A stretch of DNA of 46,383 nt from Enterococcus sp. DIV0212c (GCF_017377505.1 NZ_JAFREN010000034.1:1-46383), one strand, 5' to 3'; positions 32,731 to 41,895 are shown, counted from the stretch's first letter. The notes: generated by a model from the letters alone, not told the origin. Made by a program: numbers and translations.

Positions 32731-33101
32731 AATATCACTCCATTTCTTTTAGATAATCCAAACGAATTTTAAGTATCATTTAAATTTCAGTTATAATTAT
32801 ATCACTAATTGTATGAATAAAAAATAGTGAATAAAACTAATAGTAAATTTTTACTTTAAAAAAGTTTTTTCACCTAACAAAATAATATCTCAGAAACATT
32901 TTGAAAGGAGTACCATTTGCAAAACCAACGAAAATTATTTCTATTACTCAACTGAATTTATTAATCATTTCATAACAACAAGGCTTGAATCTATCTATAT
33001 AAATTTTGATAACTTATAATGAAAGCAGATACAACACTATTTTCCTATTTTTCTATCGGAGCTGATTAAGCTCCCTAAACTCTTAACTCAGGAGGTAATT
33101 C
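32731..33101 (+). promoter_or_regulatory. Non-coding stretch with probable galE promoter
   Basis: About 370 AT-rich bases between the divergent protease and galE. A TATAAT is at 33015-33020 but the -35 is poor. A 12-codon frame after AAAGGAG near 32904 seems too short to be real. Nothing else seen. Confidence 0.35.
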
Positions 33102-34109
33102 ATGAACATTTTAGTCGTCGGAGGAGCTGGCTACATCGGCTCACATATCGTCAAACAATTAATTGACTCAAACCACAAAGTCATCGTTCTAGATAATCTA
33201 CAAACAGGACACGCCGAAGCTGTAACCAAACCAGCAACATTTATCAAAGGAAATGTAAAAGACAAAGCCTTACTTAGAAATCTTTTCACCGAGACAACCT
33301 TTGATGTTGTATTTCATTTTGCCGCTAACTCGTCTGTAGAAGAATCTATGAAAGATCCGCTATTGTATTTCGATAATAACGTTTCTGGTCTGATTACTCT
33401 TTTAGAAGTCATGAATGAATTTGCTGTAAAAACGATCATTTTCTCTTCCACCGCAGCGGTTTACGGCGATACTTCTGAATCAGTAATTACAGAAGATGCT
33501 GCGATCATTCCTAAGAATCCTTATGGAGAAAGTAAACGGATGATGGAAAAAATTATTGAGTGGTGTCACACTGCCTATAACATCAATTATGTCGTACTGA
33601 GATATTTCAATGTAGCTGGTGCTGACTTATCTGGGAAAATCGGTGAAGATCATCGACCAGAAACCCATTTGATTCCGATTGTTTTAGAAGTTCCTTTAGG
33701 AGACAGAGCATTTATTACCATTTTTGGAAATGATTATGATACAAAAGATGGCACAACGGTGCGTGATTATGTCCATGTGGTGGATTTAGCTACAGCTCAT
33801 TTATTGGCAATGGATTATTTACTAGAGGGAAAAGAAAGTACTATCTTCAATGTCGGCAGCTCGACGGGGTTTTCAACCTTGGAGATCATTAATAAAGTAG
33901 AAGGATTTACACAGACAAAAATTCCTGTAAAATATGGCAAGCGTAGAGAAGGCGATCCTCATTCTTTGATTGCTTCAAGTGAAAAAATTGAAGCTATTTT
34001 AGGTTGGAAACCTCACTATACTGATTTAGATTCGATCATTAATAGCGCTTGGCAATGGCATATGAGTCATCCAAATGGATATGGGAACATGAACGATAAC
34101 CAATTCTAA
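33102..34109 (+). CDS. galE: UDP-glucose 4-epimerase
   Basis: A 335-residue short-chain dehydrogenase/epimerase. The NAD-binding motif GGAGYIGSHIV is at residues 7-17; the catalytic set is Ser-Ser-Thr in FSSTAAVYGD and Tyr-x-x-x-Lys in NPYGESKRM; the C-terminal RRxGDP motif (RREGDPHSLIASS) is typical of GalE. It interconverts UDP-glucose and UDP-galactose for galactose use and cell-wall precursors. Not within a gal operon here: a terminator follows directly. Confidence 0.93.
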   Translation: MNILVVGGAGYIGSHIVKQLIDSNHKVIVLDNLQTGHAEAVTKPATFIKGNVKDKALLRNLFTETTFDVVFHFAANSSVEESMKDPLLYFDNNVSGLITLLEVMNEFAVKTIIFSSTAAVYGDTSESVITEDAAIIPKNPYGESKRMMEKIIEWCHTAYNINYVVLRYFNVAGADLSGKIGEDHRPETHLIPIVLEVPLGDRAFITIFGNDYDTKDGTTVRDYVHVVDLATAHLLAMDYLLEGKESTIFNVGSSTGFSTLEIINKVEGFTQTKIPVKYGKRREGDPHSLIASSEKIEAILGWKPHYTDLDSIINSAWQWHMSHPNGYGNMNDNQF

Positions 34110-34114
34110 ACTAG

Positions 34115-34153
34115 AAAGAGCCTGCTTGTTCATCTCACAAGCAGGCTCTTTTT
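34115..34153 (+). terminator. Terminator of galE
   Basis: AAAGAGCCTGCTTGT pairs perfectly with ACAAGCAGGCTCTTT, loop of 7, followed by T-run. Confidence 0.93.
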
Positions 34154-34191
34154 ATGCATCAAGGAATATTCAACTATTTAAAAATTTTCCT

Positions 34192-34434
34192 TTATACATC
34201 TTTTGCAGATCCATTCTCCTTTTTATCCTCTGGAAGTTCATCTCCTTTTAAAATTTCATCAAGCGAAAAATCAAAAAAGAAGCTTAATTCAACTAAAGTA
34301 TCTATGTTAGGATACGATTGCTCGTTTTCCCATCTTGATACGGTTTGTCTTGTCACATGGAACGCATCAGCTAATTGTTGCTGTGTTAAATTTTTTTGTT
34401 CCCTGCGCTCTCTTAATAATTTTCCAATATCCAT
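34192..34434 (-). CDS. XRE-family HTH regulator
   Basis: An 80-residue regulator with an N-terminal Cro/CI helix-turn-helix (LRERREQKNLTQQQLADAF, HVTRQTVSRWENEQSYPNI) and a short acidic/Lys tail. No partner gene lies beside it, so the target is unknown. Monocistronic. Confidence 0.85.
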   Translation of the reverse strand: MDIGKLLRERREQKNLTQQQLADAFHVTRQTVSRWENEQSYPNIDTLVELSFFFDFSLDEILKGDELPEDKKENGSAKDV

Positions 34435-34618
34435 ACAGCCATCCCATCTTTAAAAACATTTTTTATCACTGTGATCTTATTTGCATTACTTGATAACTTA
34501 AATATCACACACTATAAATGATTTAAAAAGCAATTTTAATGTTACATTGCTAGATGCGATGAGAATTCTTATACACTTCTAGATGTTACTATCAAATCTT
34601 TTAGAGCGTTCAATAAAT

Positions 34619-34682
34619 AACATAAAATAAACTAGGTGAGCAATTGCCTAGCCACGGCTATTCCCCTAGTTTATTTTATGTT
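34619..34682. terminator. Long-stem hairpin, terminator of the dehydrogenase gene
   Basis: An 18-base perfect stem (AACATAAAATAAACTAGG and its complement) around a 28-base loop that itself can pair (TAGCC/GGCTA). The AT-rich stem supplies the T-runs. The region 34435-34735 has no gene. Confidence 0.65.
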
Positions 34683-34735
34683 TTGCGTTTATGATATACA
34701 TTTTATTCAACAAACAGCTCAATAAGTTACTGCCT

Positions 34736-35632
34736 TTATTTACTGATTTGAATGACCACATTTCCTTTTTTTCTACCTGATTCAACATACTGATAAGCCT
34801 CAACAATTTGATTCATCTGATACACTCTATCAACTACTGGTTTTAATTGTCCGTTTTCAACTAAAGCTATAAGCATTTTTAAATCTGGAATATTTACCTT
34901 TATAAAACCTTTTGCAATCGTTGCAAATTTCCCTTCATTACTTAAAGATTTTTCCCAATCTTTTTTTGCTGTTTTTCCGACAGCATCAAAAATAAAGTCA
35001 TACTTCTCTGTATTATGTTTTAAGTCATCCTTTGTATAATCCAGCACATAATCTGCCCCTAAGGTTTGAATCATCTCTTTATTTTGAGTACTGCAAACCC
35101 CTGTTACATTCGCACCATAATATTTTGCGATCTGTATACTTGAACTGCCTACAGCACCTGAAGCACCATAAATGAGGATTTTAGTTTGCTTATTGATCTT
35201 TACTTTTTTTAGAAAATGGAGTGCTGCAGTTCCTCCAAACGCCAGAGTTACCGCATCTTCATAAGATAGATTTTCCGGAATCAATGCTATGGCGCTTTTT
35301 TCTTTTAGAGAAATATATTCTGCATGACCACCAAACTTCATCCCTGTTGAAGCAATCACACGATCACCAATGTTGAATTGGGTTACATTACTTCCTACTT
35401 GTTCCACAACACCAGCTAAATCAGTACCTAAAATAGGATTTCTTGGGCGCCTAAATCCAAACATGATCCTAATAAAAGGATTTGTTGCGTTTTTTACCAC
35501 ACAATCGCCACTTGCTAAAGTGGTTGCTTTGATTTTAATAAGTAGTTCATTTGGCTTTATTATTGGTGTTTGAATATCTTTTATTTTTAGTGCTTCTGCC
35601 GAACCGTAGCTTTCGCAAACAATTGCTTTCAT
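34736..35632 (-). CDS. Zinc-independent medium-chain dehydrogenase / quinone oxidoreductase
   Basis: A 298-residue member of the medium-chain dehydrogenase superfamily. N-terminal GroES-like domain (ILGTDLAGVVEQVGSNVTQF) and Rossmann domain with GASGAVGSSSIQIAKYYGANVTGVCST. The NADP-preferring GxxGxxG variant and the absence of structural zinc cysteines fit an NADPH:quinone reductase-like enzyme. Located upstream of, but not coupled to, the XRE/membrane pair. Confidence 0.85.
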   Translation of the reverse strand: MKAIVCESYGSAEALKIKDIQTPIIKPNELLIKIKATTLASGDCVVKNATNPFIRIMFGFRRPRNPILGTDLAGVVEQVGSNVTQFNIGDRVIASTGMKFGGHAEYISLKEKSAIALIPENLSYEDAVTLAFGGTAALHFLKKVKINKQTKILIYGASGAVGSSSIQIAKYYGANVTGVCSTQNKEMIQTLGADYVLDYTKDDLKHNTEKYDFIFDAVGKTAKKDWEKSLSNEGKFATIAKGFIKVNIPDLKMLIALVENGQLKPVVDRVYQMNQIVEAYQYVESGRKKGNVVIQISK

Positions 35633-35681
35633 CAGTTAGTCCTCCTCTTACATTTCATACGTACTTCTCCCCTAGTTTTCG

Positions 35682-35927
35682 TTAAGACCCTTCCGTTTTA
35701 TTTTCTGTTTCATCGTTATCACCATAAGTAAATACTTCTTCTAACGACAAATCAAAAACTCTTGCAATCAAAAAAGCGATTTCTATCGTTGGTGAGTATT
35801 TTTCCTTTTCAATTGCCACAATGGTTTGTCTTGATACACCAACCAAATCAGCTAATTGTTGTTGGGTCATTTCATCTTTTAAAAAACGTAGTTTGCGTAT
35901 ATTATTGTGTACATTTGTTTTTTTCAT
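35682..35927 (-). CDS. XRE-family regulator paired with DERD-motif membrane protein
   Basis: An 81-residue Cro/CI-type regulator (MTQQQLADLVGVSRQTIVAIEKEKYSP). The start at 35927 has GAGAGG six bases upstream and immediately follows the stop of the membrane-protein gene (TAAGATG), so they are coupled. This is a widespread pairing of a short XRE regulator with a small membrane protein that could act as its anchor or anti-regulator. An operator-like inverted repeat in the leader suggests self-control. Confidence 0.85.
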   Translation of the reverse strand: MKKTNVHNNIRKLRFLKDEMTQQQLADLVGVSRQTIVAIEKEKYSPTIEIAFLIARVFDLSLEEVFTYGDNDETENKTEGS

Positions 35928-35928
35928 C

Positions 35929-36375
35929 TTATGCCTCTCTTTCATAATAGAATATATAAGATCCTTCTAAAATGATACCAGATAATAAAAATGTATAGGC
36001 TAATATTTTAAACATCGTCTCTAAAGGTTGATCGAAAATGACAGCTAGCAATGATGAAAAGAACCCTGCTGTAAAAGTAAAACACAAATTTCGAACAGCT
36101 TTCAACTCAATAAATTGATCTCTTTCATCAACGATTCGAGGTTCACTTTCATTTGAAAAAAATGAATGAACAATTTTGAAAATAATCATCATAACAATTT
36201 TGATTACAATATTTGCGACTAAAAGTATAACCAAAAATTCAGCCCAAAATTTAGAGACTTCTGTAGATGATGCATTCAAGTCAGTCATTTGTCTTAATAC
36301 ATTTGGATAAAAAGAAATAAAAACAATTATGTTTGTTGTAAGTGATACCAATGCTTTTTTAGAATAATAAGTCAT
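35929..36375 (-). CDS. Membrane protein with DERD motif, partner of XRE regulator
   Basis: A 148-residue protein with four hydrophobic segments and a cytoplasmic loop holding VDERDQFIELKAVRN (the D-E-R-D-x-x-I-x-x-x-A signature of DUF2178-like and related families). Translationally linked with the regulator that follows. Function unknown; it could sense a membrane signal and sequester the regulator. Confidence 0.75.
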   Translation of the reverse strand: MTYYSKKALVSLTTNIIVFISFYPNVLRQMTDLNASSTEVSKFWAEFLVILLVANIVIKIVMMIIFKIVHSFFSNESEPRIVDERDQFIELKAVRNLCFTFTAGFFSSLLAVIFDQPLETMFKILAYTFLLSGIILEGSYIFYYEREA

Positions 36376-36398
36376 AAGAAAACCCCTCCCGAGTATAT

Positions 36399-36423
36399 GT
36401 TATTTGATTCGGTGTCAAATAAC
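36399..36423. promoter_or_regulatory. Operator-like inverted repeat, XRE operon
   Basis: Perfect half-sites GTTATTTGA and TCAAATAAC separated by 7 bases, about ten bases after the promoter -10, between the transcription start and the ribosome site. Likely binding site of the XRE regulator encoded in the same operon. Confidence 0.65.
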
Positions 36424-36431
36424 GTATACAC

Positions 36432-36461
36432 AGAATAGCATGAATCGACCATCCGTGTCAA
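36432..36461 (-). promoter_or_regulatory. Promoter of membrane protein/XRE operon
   Basis: TTGACA (36456-36461), 18 bases, extended -10 TGCTATTCT (box 36432-36437) on the minus strand. Confidence 0.7.
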
Positions 36462-36617
36462 CGATTATTGACATAGAATCTATCATATTTGATAAATGTT
36501 ATATTTATGTAACTCTATAAAGGTACTTTTACTAAGCATAAGTAAAGTTAAAAGGTAAGACAAAACTGTTTCCAGTCTCATCTCACCTTAGTTTTTCATT
36601 TCAGAGCTAAAAAGCTA

Positions 36618-36974
36618 TTATTTCCTCAAAATCTTTTCCATCGCTTTTCCTTTAGCCAATTCATCAATCAACTTATCTAGATAACGAATTTTTTGCATCA
36701 GTTCATCTTCAATATCTTCTACTCGATAGCCACAAATTACACCTTTGATTAGCGAAACATTAGCATTTATTTGCGGTGCTTGGGCAAAAAATGTTTCAAA
36801 ATAAACTTTATCATCGACTTGTTTCTGTAGCGTTGCTTCATTGTAACCCGTTAGCCAGAAAATGATTTCATCAACTTCTGCCTTTGTCCGTCCTTTTTTT
36901 TCAACTTTTTGGATATACAGTGGGTAGACACTGGCAAAAGACATGGTAAAAATTTTTGGTTTCTTAGCTTCCAT
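36618..36974 (-). CDS. DUF2200 family protein
   Basis: A 118-residue protein matching DUF2200 throughout: [36 protein letters not shown] and [16 protein letters not shown]. The family is widespread and uncharacterised, probably cytoplasmic. A weak terminator hairpin follows at about 36550-36600. Confidence 0.85.
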   Translation of the reverse strand: MEAKKPKIFTMSFASVYPLYIQKVEKKGRTKAEVDEIIFWLTGYNEATLQKQVDDKVYFETFFAQAPQINANVSLIKGVICGYRVEDIEDELMQKIRYLDKLIDELAKGKAMEKILRK

Positions 36975-37102
36975 TCGTTTCCCATCCTTTATTAACTATT
37001 TGGCTTTATTATATAGGTATTTTTGGGTTTATTAAACTTTAATGATTCTTTATTGTGAATTTTTTTTACTGCATGATAAAAGTTATGAGTTGTTTGATAT
37101 TT

Positions 37103-37393
37103 TCATTTTTTGAATTTTGAGGATGTATTAACATACGCAATCATTCCATCTACTAGTATAACAATACCAATCACACCAACTAATTGGAGCTTAGGAAAAA
37201 ATCGGATCAATCCAATCAATACGGCTGATGTAATCATGAGACCACTCATTGCTTTTCCAAGTGCCGAGCTATTGATTTTTTTCTTTTCTTATTGGCTTTC
37301 TGTATTATATCCGGCAATCAGCCACAACCATTTTCCCCGCCAAAATTGTATCGCACAACCAATAAATACAGCAATCATAAATAGATCAAACAT
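37103..37393 (-). pseudogene. DUF3784 membrane protein, interrupted by one in-frame stop
   Basis: ATG at 37393 after a strong AAAAAGGAGGAAT site encodes MFDLFMIAVFIGCAIQFW, then WLWLIAGYNTESQ, a TAA at 37289-37291, and then in the same frame EKKKINSSALGKAMSG, followed by two more hydrophobic segments and a TGA at 37103. The GYNT..(S)..EK junction is the core of DUF3784 proteins of about 95-100 residues, so this is an otherwise intact gene with a nonsense mutation. The 151-aa plus-strand frame across it (37110-37565) is a shadow. Confidence 0.75.
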
Positions 37394-37434
37394 CTTTTAT
37401 TCCTCCTTTTTGATTATATTCTCCAAAATAAGTA

Positions 37435-37468
37435 AAAAGGACCTTAACAAATCTGCTAACGTCCTTTT
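37435..37468 (-). terminator. Terminator of the amidohydrolase gene
   Basis: AAAAGGAC and GTCCTTTT with T-run on the minus strand. It directly precedes the DUF3784 pseudogene ribosome site. Confidence 0.75.
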
Positions 37469-37477
37469 CTATTTTTA

Positions 37478-38644
37478 TTATTGTCCTAAAATATCTAAAA
37501 TAAGTTGTGCATGCATTCCGGAGCCTACTGGAAAACAGTCTTCCATGATTTTGAATTTTGGATGATGATTCATGTATCCGCAACCTTCTGCTGCTGTACC
37601 ACCACCGAGAATGAAGAACGATCCTGGTTTCACATCTGTATAAGCAGAGAAGTCCTCGCCGCCCATCATTTTTGGTGCTTCAAACATCCGCTCTTTACCG
37701 ACAACTTTTTCAGCTGCGGCCATCACGATATCCGTTGCTTCGCTATCGTTATTTACTTCGCTATACCCAAGTAAATAATTTAAATCATACGTAGCATCAT
37801 ACATCTTACAAATGCCATCTATGATAGCTTCAATTCGTTTTTGGATAAATGCTCGAACTTCTTTATTATTCGTACGAACCGTTCCTTGAATTTGTGCTGT
37901 ATCTGGAATAACATTCGCCGTTTTTCCTCCATTAAATTCACCAATAGAAATCACAGCATTATCAAAAGGACTGATATTTCTTGATACAATATTATTCAGA
38001 TTATTGATGATTTCTACACCGATCATAATTGGATCAACAGAAAGATCCGGTGTTGATCCGTGAGAACCTTTTCCTTGGATTTTTAATGTAAATACGTCAG
38101 ATGCGGCACTAGCAGGACCTTTTCTCGTTCCAACCATACCGACTGGAATATTCGGCGCGATATGTAGGCCAAAAACCATATCTACATCATCCATCACACC
38201 CGCCTCAACTAATAACTTTGCTCCACCTGGCGGCTCTTCTTCAGCCGGTTGGAAGATAAATTTCACAGTGCCAGCAATTTTATCTTGCATCCCTGTCAAG
38301 ACTTTCACTGCACCCAGCAACATTGCCGTATGTGTATCATGCCCGCAAGCATGCATCACACCATGATTTTCAGAGGGAAAATCTACATCTGATTCTTCCA
38401 CGATCGGCAGTGCATCGATATCTGCCCTTAACGCAATTGTTTTACCAGGTTTATTGCCTTTCAAAATAGCAATCACACTGTTTTCCGTTAATGAGCTAAC
38501 TTCTAAATTAGGAAATTCAGCTAAGATACTTTTAATATATTTTGCCGTTTCTACTTCATGAAAAGATAGTTCTGGATGACGATGTAAATGTCTTCTCCAT
38601 TTGATCATATCCGCTTGAGGCATTTGTGCTTGAATGTTTGTCAT
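37478..38644 (-). CDS. M20 family amidohydrolase/peptidase
   Basis: A 388-residue M20D-type amidohydrolase. Metal-ligand motifs: MHACGHDTHTAML near residue 93, EEEPPGGAKLLVEAGV near 133, GLHIAPNIPVG near 155, and MMGGEDFSAY near 350. These enzymes remove acyl groups from amino acids or indole-amino acid conjugates, or hydrolyse peptides; the exact substrate is unknown. The next gene upstream, an MFS transporter about 95 bases away in the same orientation, may import the substrate. Confidence 0.88.
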   Translation of the reverse strand: MTNIQAQMPQADMIKWRRHLHRHPELSFHEVETAKYIKSILAEFPNLEVSSLTENSVIAILKGNKPGKTIALRADIDALPIVEESDVDFPSENHGVMHACGHDTHTAMLLGAVKVLTGMQDKIAGTVKFIFQPAEEEPPGGAKLLVEAGVMDDVDMVFGLHIAPNIPVGMVGTRKGPASAASDVFTLKIQGKGSHGSTPDLSVDPIMIGVEIINNLNNIVSRNISPFDNAVISIGEFNGGKTANVIPDTAQIQGTVRTNNKEVRAFIQKRIEAIIDGICKMYDATYDLNYLLGYSEVNNDSEATDIVMAAAEKVVGKERMFEAPKMMGGEDFSAYTDVKPGSFFILGGGTAAEGCGYMNHHPKFKIMEDCFPVGSGMHAQLILDILGQ

Positions 38645-38740
38645 TTCGATTCCTCCTGTAATATAAAATGAACTACGGTTTGCTTTTTATCTTCAACTAT
38701 CGAGTGGTTGTATAATGTTAGCTTCGTATAACTTGATAGG

Positions 38741-39940
38741 TTATTTTTGTTTAATAAACATAATCGTCGCAGCCGTCAACAAACCAACGACTAAAAAGAA
38801 GAGAAAGGTTGTAATATATTGACCGTTTGATAATTCAACTAGTTTTCCAATAACAGTTGGTGAAACAAAACCACCTAGAATCCCTCCTGTTGCAAGAGTA
38901 CCGTAACTTGGGGCAAATTTTGCTCCTTCGAAGATTCTTAACGGAATACTCATCATCGTTACAAATGAAATGATCAAGAAAAGGTTAGCTAAGCCCATGA
39001 CAATTGCTAATAAAACCAGATTTTCAATATAATACGAGCCGAATGCTGAAAATGCACCTAACATAGCGGCAATAGCAACAACTGCTTTTTCTTTATGCTG
39101 AAAGAATTTTCCAACAACATAACTCCCGCCAATCGAGCCGATCAGCATAAATAAACCACCGACACTACTGATTACAGCAGCGCTATTTAAATCCAATCCT
39201 CGTTCTCCTGTCAAGAAACTTGGTACCCAATTAGACAAACCATATAATAAACAATTGATGAAAAATGAGCTCAAAAATAAAATCCAAACTCGAATATCGG
39301 ACCAGATCACAAAAATTGAAATTTTATCGGTCTTTGTGGCAACAGCCTCAGCCTTTTCCTGTTTCTTTTCATTTCTAGGAATCGCTATAATTAAAACAAT
39401 GGCAATAACAACTGCTAAAGCAGTTAAAATAAGATAAGCGTTTTTCCAACCAGCTTTGGTGATGATCGGTGATAAAGCCAGTGGTCCAATAAAACCCGCC
39501 ACTCCAGAAGATGACAGCAGTAACCCTTGTGCAAAGGTTCGTTTCTCTGGTGAAAAGTTCATTGTGACTTCTTTACTGGCTGATGATGCATAGCCTGAAT
39601 GAGCTAACAATCCAGTTAAGAAACGTAATAACATAAACATGATCAAAGATGTTCCAAAGCCGAATAAAAAGGCGAATAAACCCATCCCTAAAACAGAACC
39701 GATCAAGACAATTCGTGAACCGACTTTATTGATTACCAATCCCATAGGAATTTGCATGATCGCATAACCTAAGAAAAAGGCACTCATAATCATTCCTTTC
39801 GCTGCAGGCTCTAATCCGAATTCAGTTGAAATCGGAATCAGTGAATACCCCACTGAAAGCTTATCGATATACACCATGGTATAACCTAAAAACAATGCAA
39901 CTAACAACAATCCCGTTTTTTTTGATTCCCTTTTTTCCAT
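38741..39940 (-). CDS. MFS transporter
   Basis: A 399-residue transporter with 12 hydrophobic segments. The start ATG at 39940 stands right after AGGAGGTCTT; the reading frame continues 28 codons upstream but without a site. The loop motif INKVGSRIVLIGSVLG between segments 2 and 3 is the MFS signature, and the N-terminal VYIDKLSVGYSL fits the anion:cation symporter (phthalate/hexuronate) group. Paired with the amidohydrolase gene. Its 5' leader consists of the 119-base tandem hairpin repeats. Confidence 0.88.
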   Translation of the reverse strand: MEKRESKKTGLLLVALFLGYTMVYIDKLSVGYSLIPISTEFGLEPAAKGMIMSAFFLGYAIMQIPMGLVINKVGSRIVLIGSVLGMGLFAFLFGFGTSLIMFMLLRFLTGLLAHSGYASSASKEVTMNFSPEKRTFAQGLLLSSSGVAGFIGPLALSPIITKAGWKNAYLILTALAVVIAIVLIIAIPRNEKKQEKAEAVATKTDKISIFVIWSDIRVWILFLSSFFINCLLYGLSNWVPSFLTGERGLDLNSAAVISSVGGLFMLIGSIGGSYVVGKFFQHKEKAVVAIAAMLGAFSAFGSYYIENLVLLAIVMGLANLFLIISFVTMMSIPLRIFEGAKFAPSYGTLATGGILGGFVSPTVIGKLVELSNGQYITTFLFFLVVGLLTAATIMFIKQK

Positions 39941-39954
39941 AAGACCTCCTAAAT

Positions 39955-40453
39955 TAAAAGCGTAATGAGCTCGTTTAGTCTCGACAAGAAAATAGGAAAA
40001 AATAAATGTGGTGCTTTTTACCACAATTATTTTTTATCTTTTTCTCGAGAGACTAGCTCATGCAGCTAGATAATAAAAGCGTAATGAGCTCGTTTAGCTT
40101 CGAATGAAAAATAGGAAATGATAACTGAGGTGCTTTTTACCTCATTTAGCATTTATCTTTTTTCCGAGAAGCTAGCTCATGTAGCTAGATAATAAAAGCG
40201 TAATGAGCTCGTTTAGTCTCGACAAGAAAATAGGAAAAAATAAATGTGATGCTTTTTACCACAATTATTTTTTATCTTTTTCTCGAGAGACTAGCTCATG
40301 TAGCTAGATAATAAAAGCGTAATGAGCTCGTTCAACTTCGACAAGAAAATAGGAAAAATTGACTGAGGTGATCTTTACCTCTTTCTATTTTTATCTTTTT
40401 CTCGAGAAGCTAGCCCATGTAGCTAGATAATAAAAGCGTAATAAGCTCGTTCT
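39955..40453 (-). repeat. Four tandem 119-bp palindromic repeats plus partial fifth
   Basis: Units begin at 39955, 40074, 40193 and 40312, each exactly 119 bases, and a partial copy begins at 40431. Units 1 and 3 are nearly identical, as are units 2 and 4 in their central part, an A-B-A-B pattern. Each folds into one long hairpin closed by GAGCT/AGCTC with apex GTGGT/ACCAC (A) or GAGGT/ACCTC (B). Changes on one arm are matched on the other (TAGTCTCGA/TCGAGAGACTA against TAGCTTCGA/GAGAAGCTA). Located directly before the ribosome site of the MFS gene. Reminiscent of the palindromic miniature repeats known in E. faecalis. Confidence 0.9.
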
Positions 40454-40580
40454 TTCAAAGAGCCTTCATTTCTCTAGTATAATCTATTCTCTACTGAAAA
40501 AGAAGAGGTTAATGAGAAAATCATGAATAATTAATTAATGAAAATCGCACAAACATTCAGAAAAAGCTAATAATACATCT

Positions 40581-40612
40581 AAAAAAAAGCATGAGAGCTG
40601 TCACTCACATGC
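40581..40612 (-). terminator. Terminator of the 78-aa membrane protein gene
   Basis: GCATGTGAG and CTCATGC around TGACAGCT, followed by eight T on the minus strand. Confidence 0.8.
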
Positions 40613-40633
40613 CAATTTTTTAATAGCTTCCAT

Positions 40634-40870
40634 TTAAAATACCCAAAAACTTAAAAATAAAAACAAAAGCCCAATCCCTAGTAAAGTAAAAAAACCAAAC
40701 ACATTATGCATGTTTATCCCAATTCCATAGCCAACACGTTTAGGAATAAAAAAGCGCGATTCCATAAAATATTTTCCCTTTTCTCGTTTTGATTTAACGA
40801 TTGAAGGAATGGACAAAATCGGATAAGCGAGCAAAATCAAAGCGATTAGAAGATTTAATTTTTGATCCAC
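40634..40870 (-). CDS. Small membrane protein
   Basis: Seventy-eight residues (MDQKLNLLIALILLAYPILS) with two hydrophobic segments joined by a basic loop (KSKREKGKY). I take the GTG at 40870 because AAGGTG lies six bases upstream; a frame to 40930 has no such site. Family unknown. Probably cotranscribed with the GNAT gene ahead of it. Confidence 0.6.
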   Translation of the reverse strand: MDQKLNLLIALILLAYPILSIPSIVKSKREKGKYFMESRFFIPKRVGYGIGINMHNVFGFFTLLGIGLLFLFLSFWVF

Positions 40871-40934
40871 GAAAAACACCTTCTTTTTTGTTAATTTTAT
40901 CAGCAACAGTTTTTCAACTGCCACTGCCATTTTA

Positions 40935-41363
40935 CTAAGCTGTAAATCCTTTTTCTTTCATTCCTTCAGCATTCACAAATTTAAGCATCGTTGTCTTTCC
41001 TAAACGGAAATCAAATTTTTGATAAAACGCTTCTTTTCCTGCTGAAGCATACAGTATGATATTCATCTGTTCCATCCCTGCTAACAAATTCTCCATTATC
41101 ACACGACCAAGACCTGATCCTTGATAATCAGGATCTATCGCTACATCATAAACTGCTGCTTGATAACAGCCATCTGATAAGATACGTCCACAGCCAATTA
41201 ATTCATTTTTATCTTTAGTATAAATCAAGACGAATTTATAAATATTTTCAAACGCTTTTTGGTGGAGCTCTGGTGTGTAGGTTCCCATACCGCATTTTTG
41301 TAACAGCTTTTGAATTTTCGTCCCTTGAATTTCTGTACGAACATTACTTAGTCTATAATCCAT
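40935..41363 (-). CDS. GNAT family N-acetyltransferase
   Basis: A 142-residue GNAT enzyme: VYDVAIDPDYQGSGLGRVIMENLL contains the acetyl-CoA binding loop (Q-x-x-G-L-G), followed by ILYASAGKEAFYQKFDFRLG. Substrate unknown. Same strand as the small membrane-protein gene that follows. Confidence 0.85.
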   Translation of the reverse strand: MDYRLSNVRTEIQGTKIQKLLQKCGMGTYTPELHQKAFENIYKFVLIYTKDKNELIGCGRILSDGCYQAAVYDVAIDPDYQGSGLGRVIMENLLAGMEQMNIILYASAGKEAFYQKFDFRLGKTTMLKFVNAEGMKEKGFTA

Positions 41364-41470
41364 GGTTTCCCTCTTTTCTGATTGTCTATTTTTAGCTAAT
41401 GTATGCTGCTCATTTTTTTGTTTTTCTTAATTAATTATACTCGTTTTTCGATGTTGCAGCTTCAAAATAA

Positions 41471-41524
41471 AACAAAAGACAAAATGTTGACAATATAGAT
41501 TCGTCAGCTTTTTGTCTTTTGTCT
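41471..41524 (-). terminator. Terminator of the SHOCT gene
   Basis: Arms ACAAAAGACAAAA and TTTTTGTCTTTTGT pair across about 24 bases with inner GTTGAC/GTCAGC pairing and T-rich flanks. Confidence 0.7.
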
Positions 41525-41796
41525 TATTTTTTTAATACTTCTTTTTTGTGTAAATATTCTTCTTCAGTAATATTTCCTTTTGCAAATTCTTCATCTAACC
41601 TATCAAATGCTGAAGGTTGTGGTGATTCAGGCTGAGGTGGATTTGCTATCATTTGTTGATTTGATCCATTTTTTATAAAGTAGACCACACCAATAATCAC
41701 AACAGCTATCAAGATCCACCAAATAATTCCCATACCAAACATTCCTCCTCTCATCATTCCTCTACCTCCTGTAAAAATATCTGAACAGTAACCCAT
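41524..41796 (-). CDS. SHOCT domain membrane protein
   Basis: Ninety residues. A glycine/methionine-rich N-terminus (GGRGMMRGGMFGMG), one membrane segment (about residues 23-42), a proline-rich linker, and a C-terminal SHOCT domain (FDRLDEEFAKGNITEEEYLHKKEVL). The domain often works in oligomer assembly or membrane association. Monocistronic. The Met/Gly-rich N-terminus might bind metal, but no evidence beyond composition. Confidence 0.85.
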   Translation of the reverse strand: MGYCSDIFTGGRGMMRGGMFGMGIIWWILIAVVIIGVVYFIKNGSNQQMIANPPQPESPQPSAFDRLDEEFAKGNITEEEYLHKKEVLKK

Positions 41797-41895
41797 GACT
41801 AATCGCTCCTAACTTATTTTTTATCATTGTATAAATAAAATATGTCAAAAGTGTGTCGAAAAAAAATTGAGGTCTGTTCTAGAAATAACATCTTG

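Noticed and set aside
37110..37565. A 151-aa plus-strand frame
   Set aside because: Antisense to the DUF3784 pseudogene, the terminator and the end of the amidohydrolase gene; no ribosome site.
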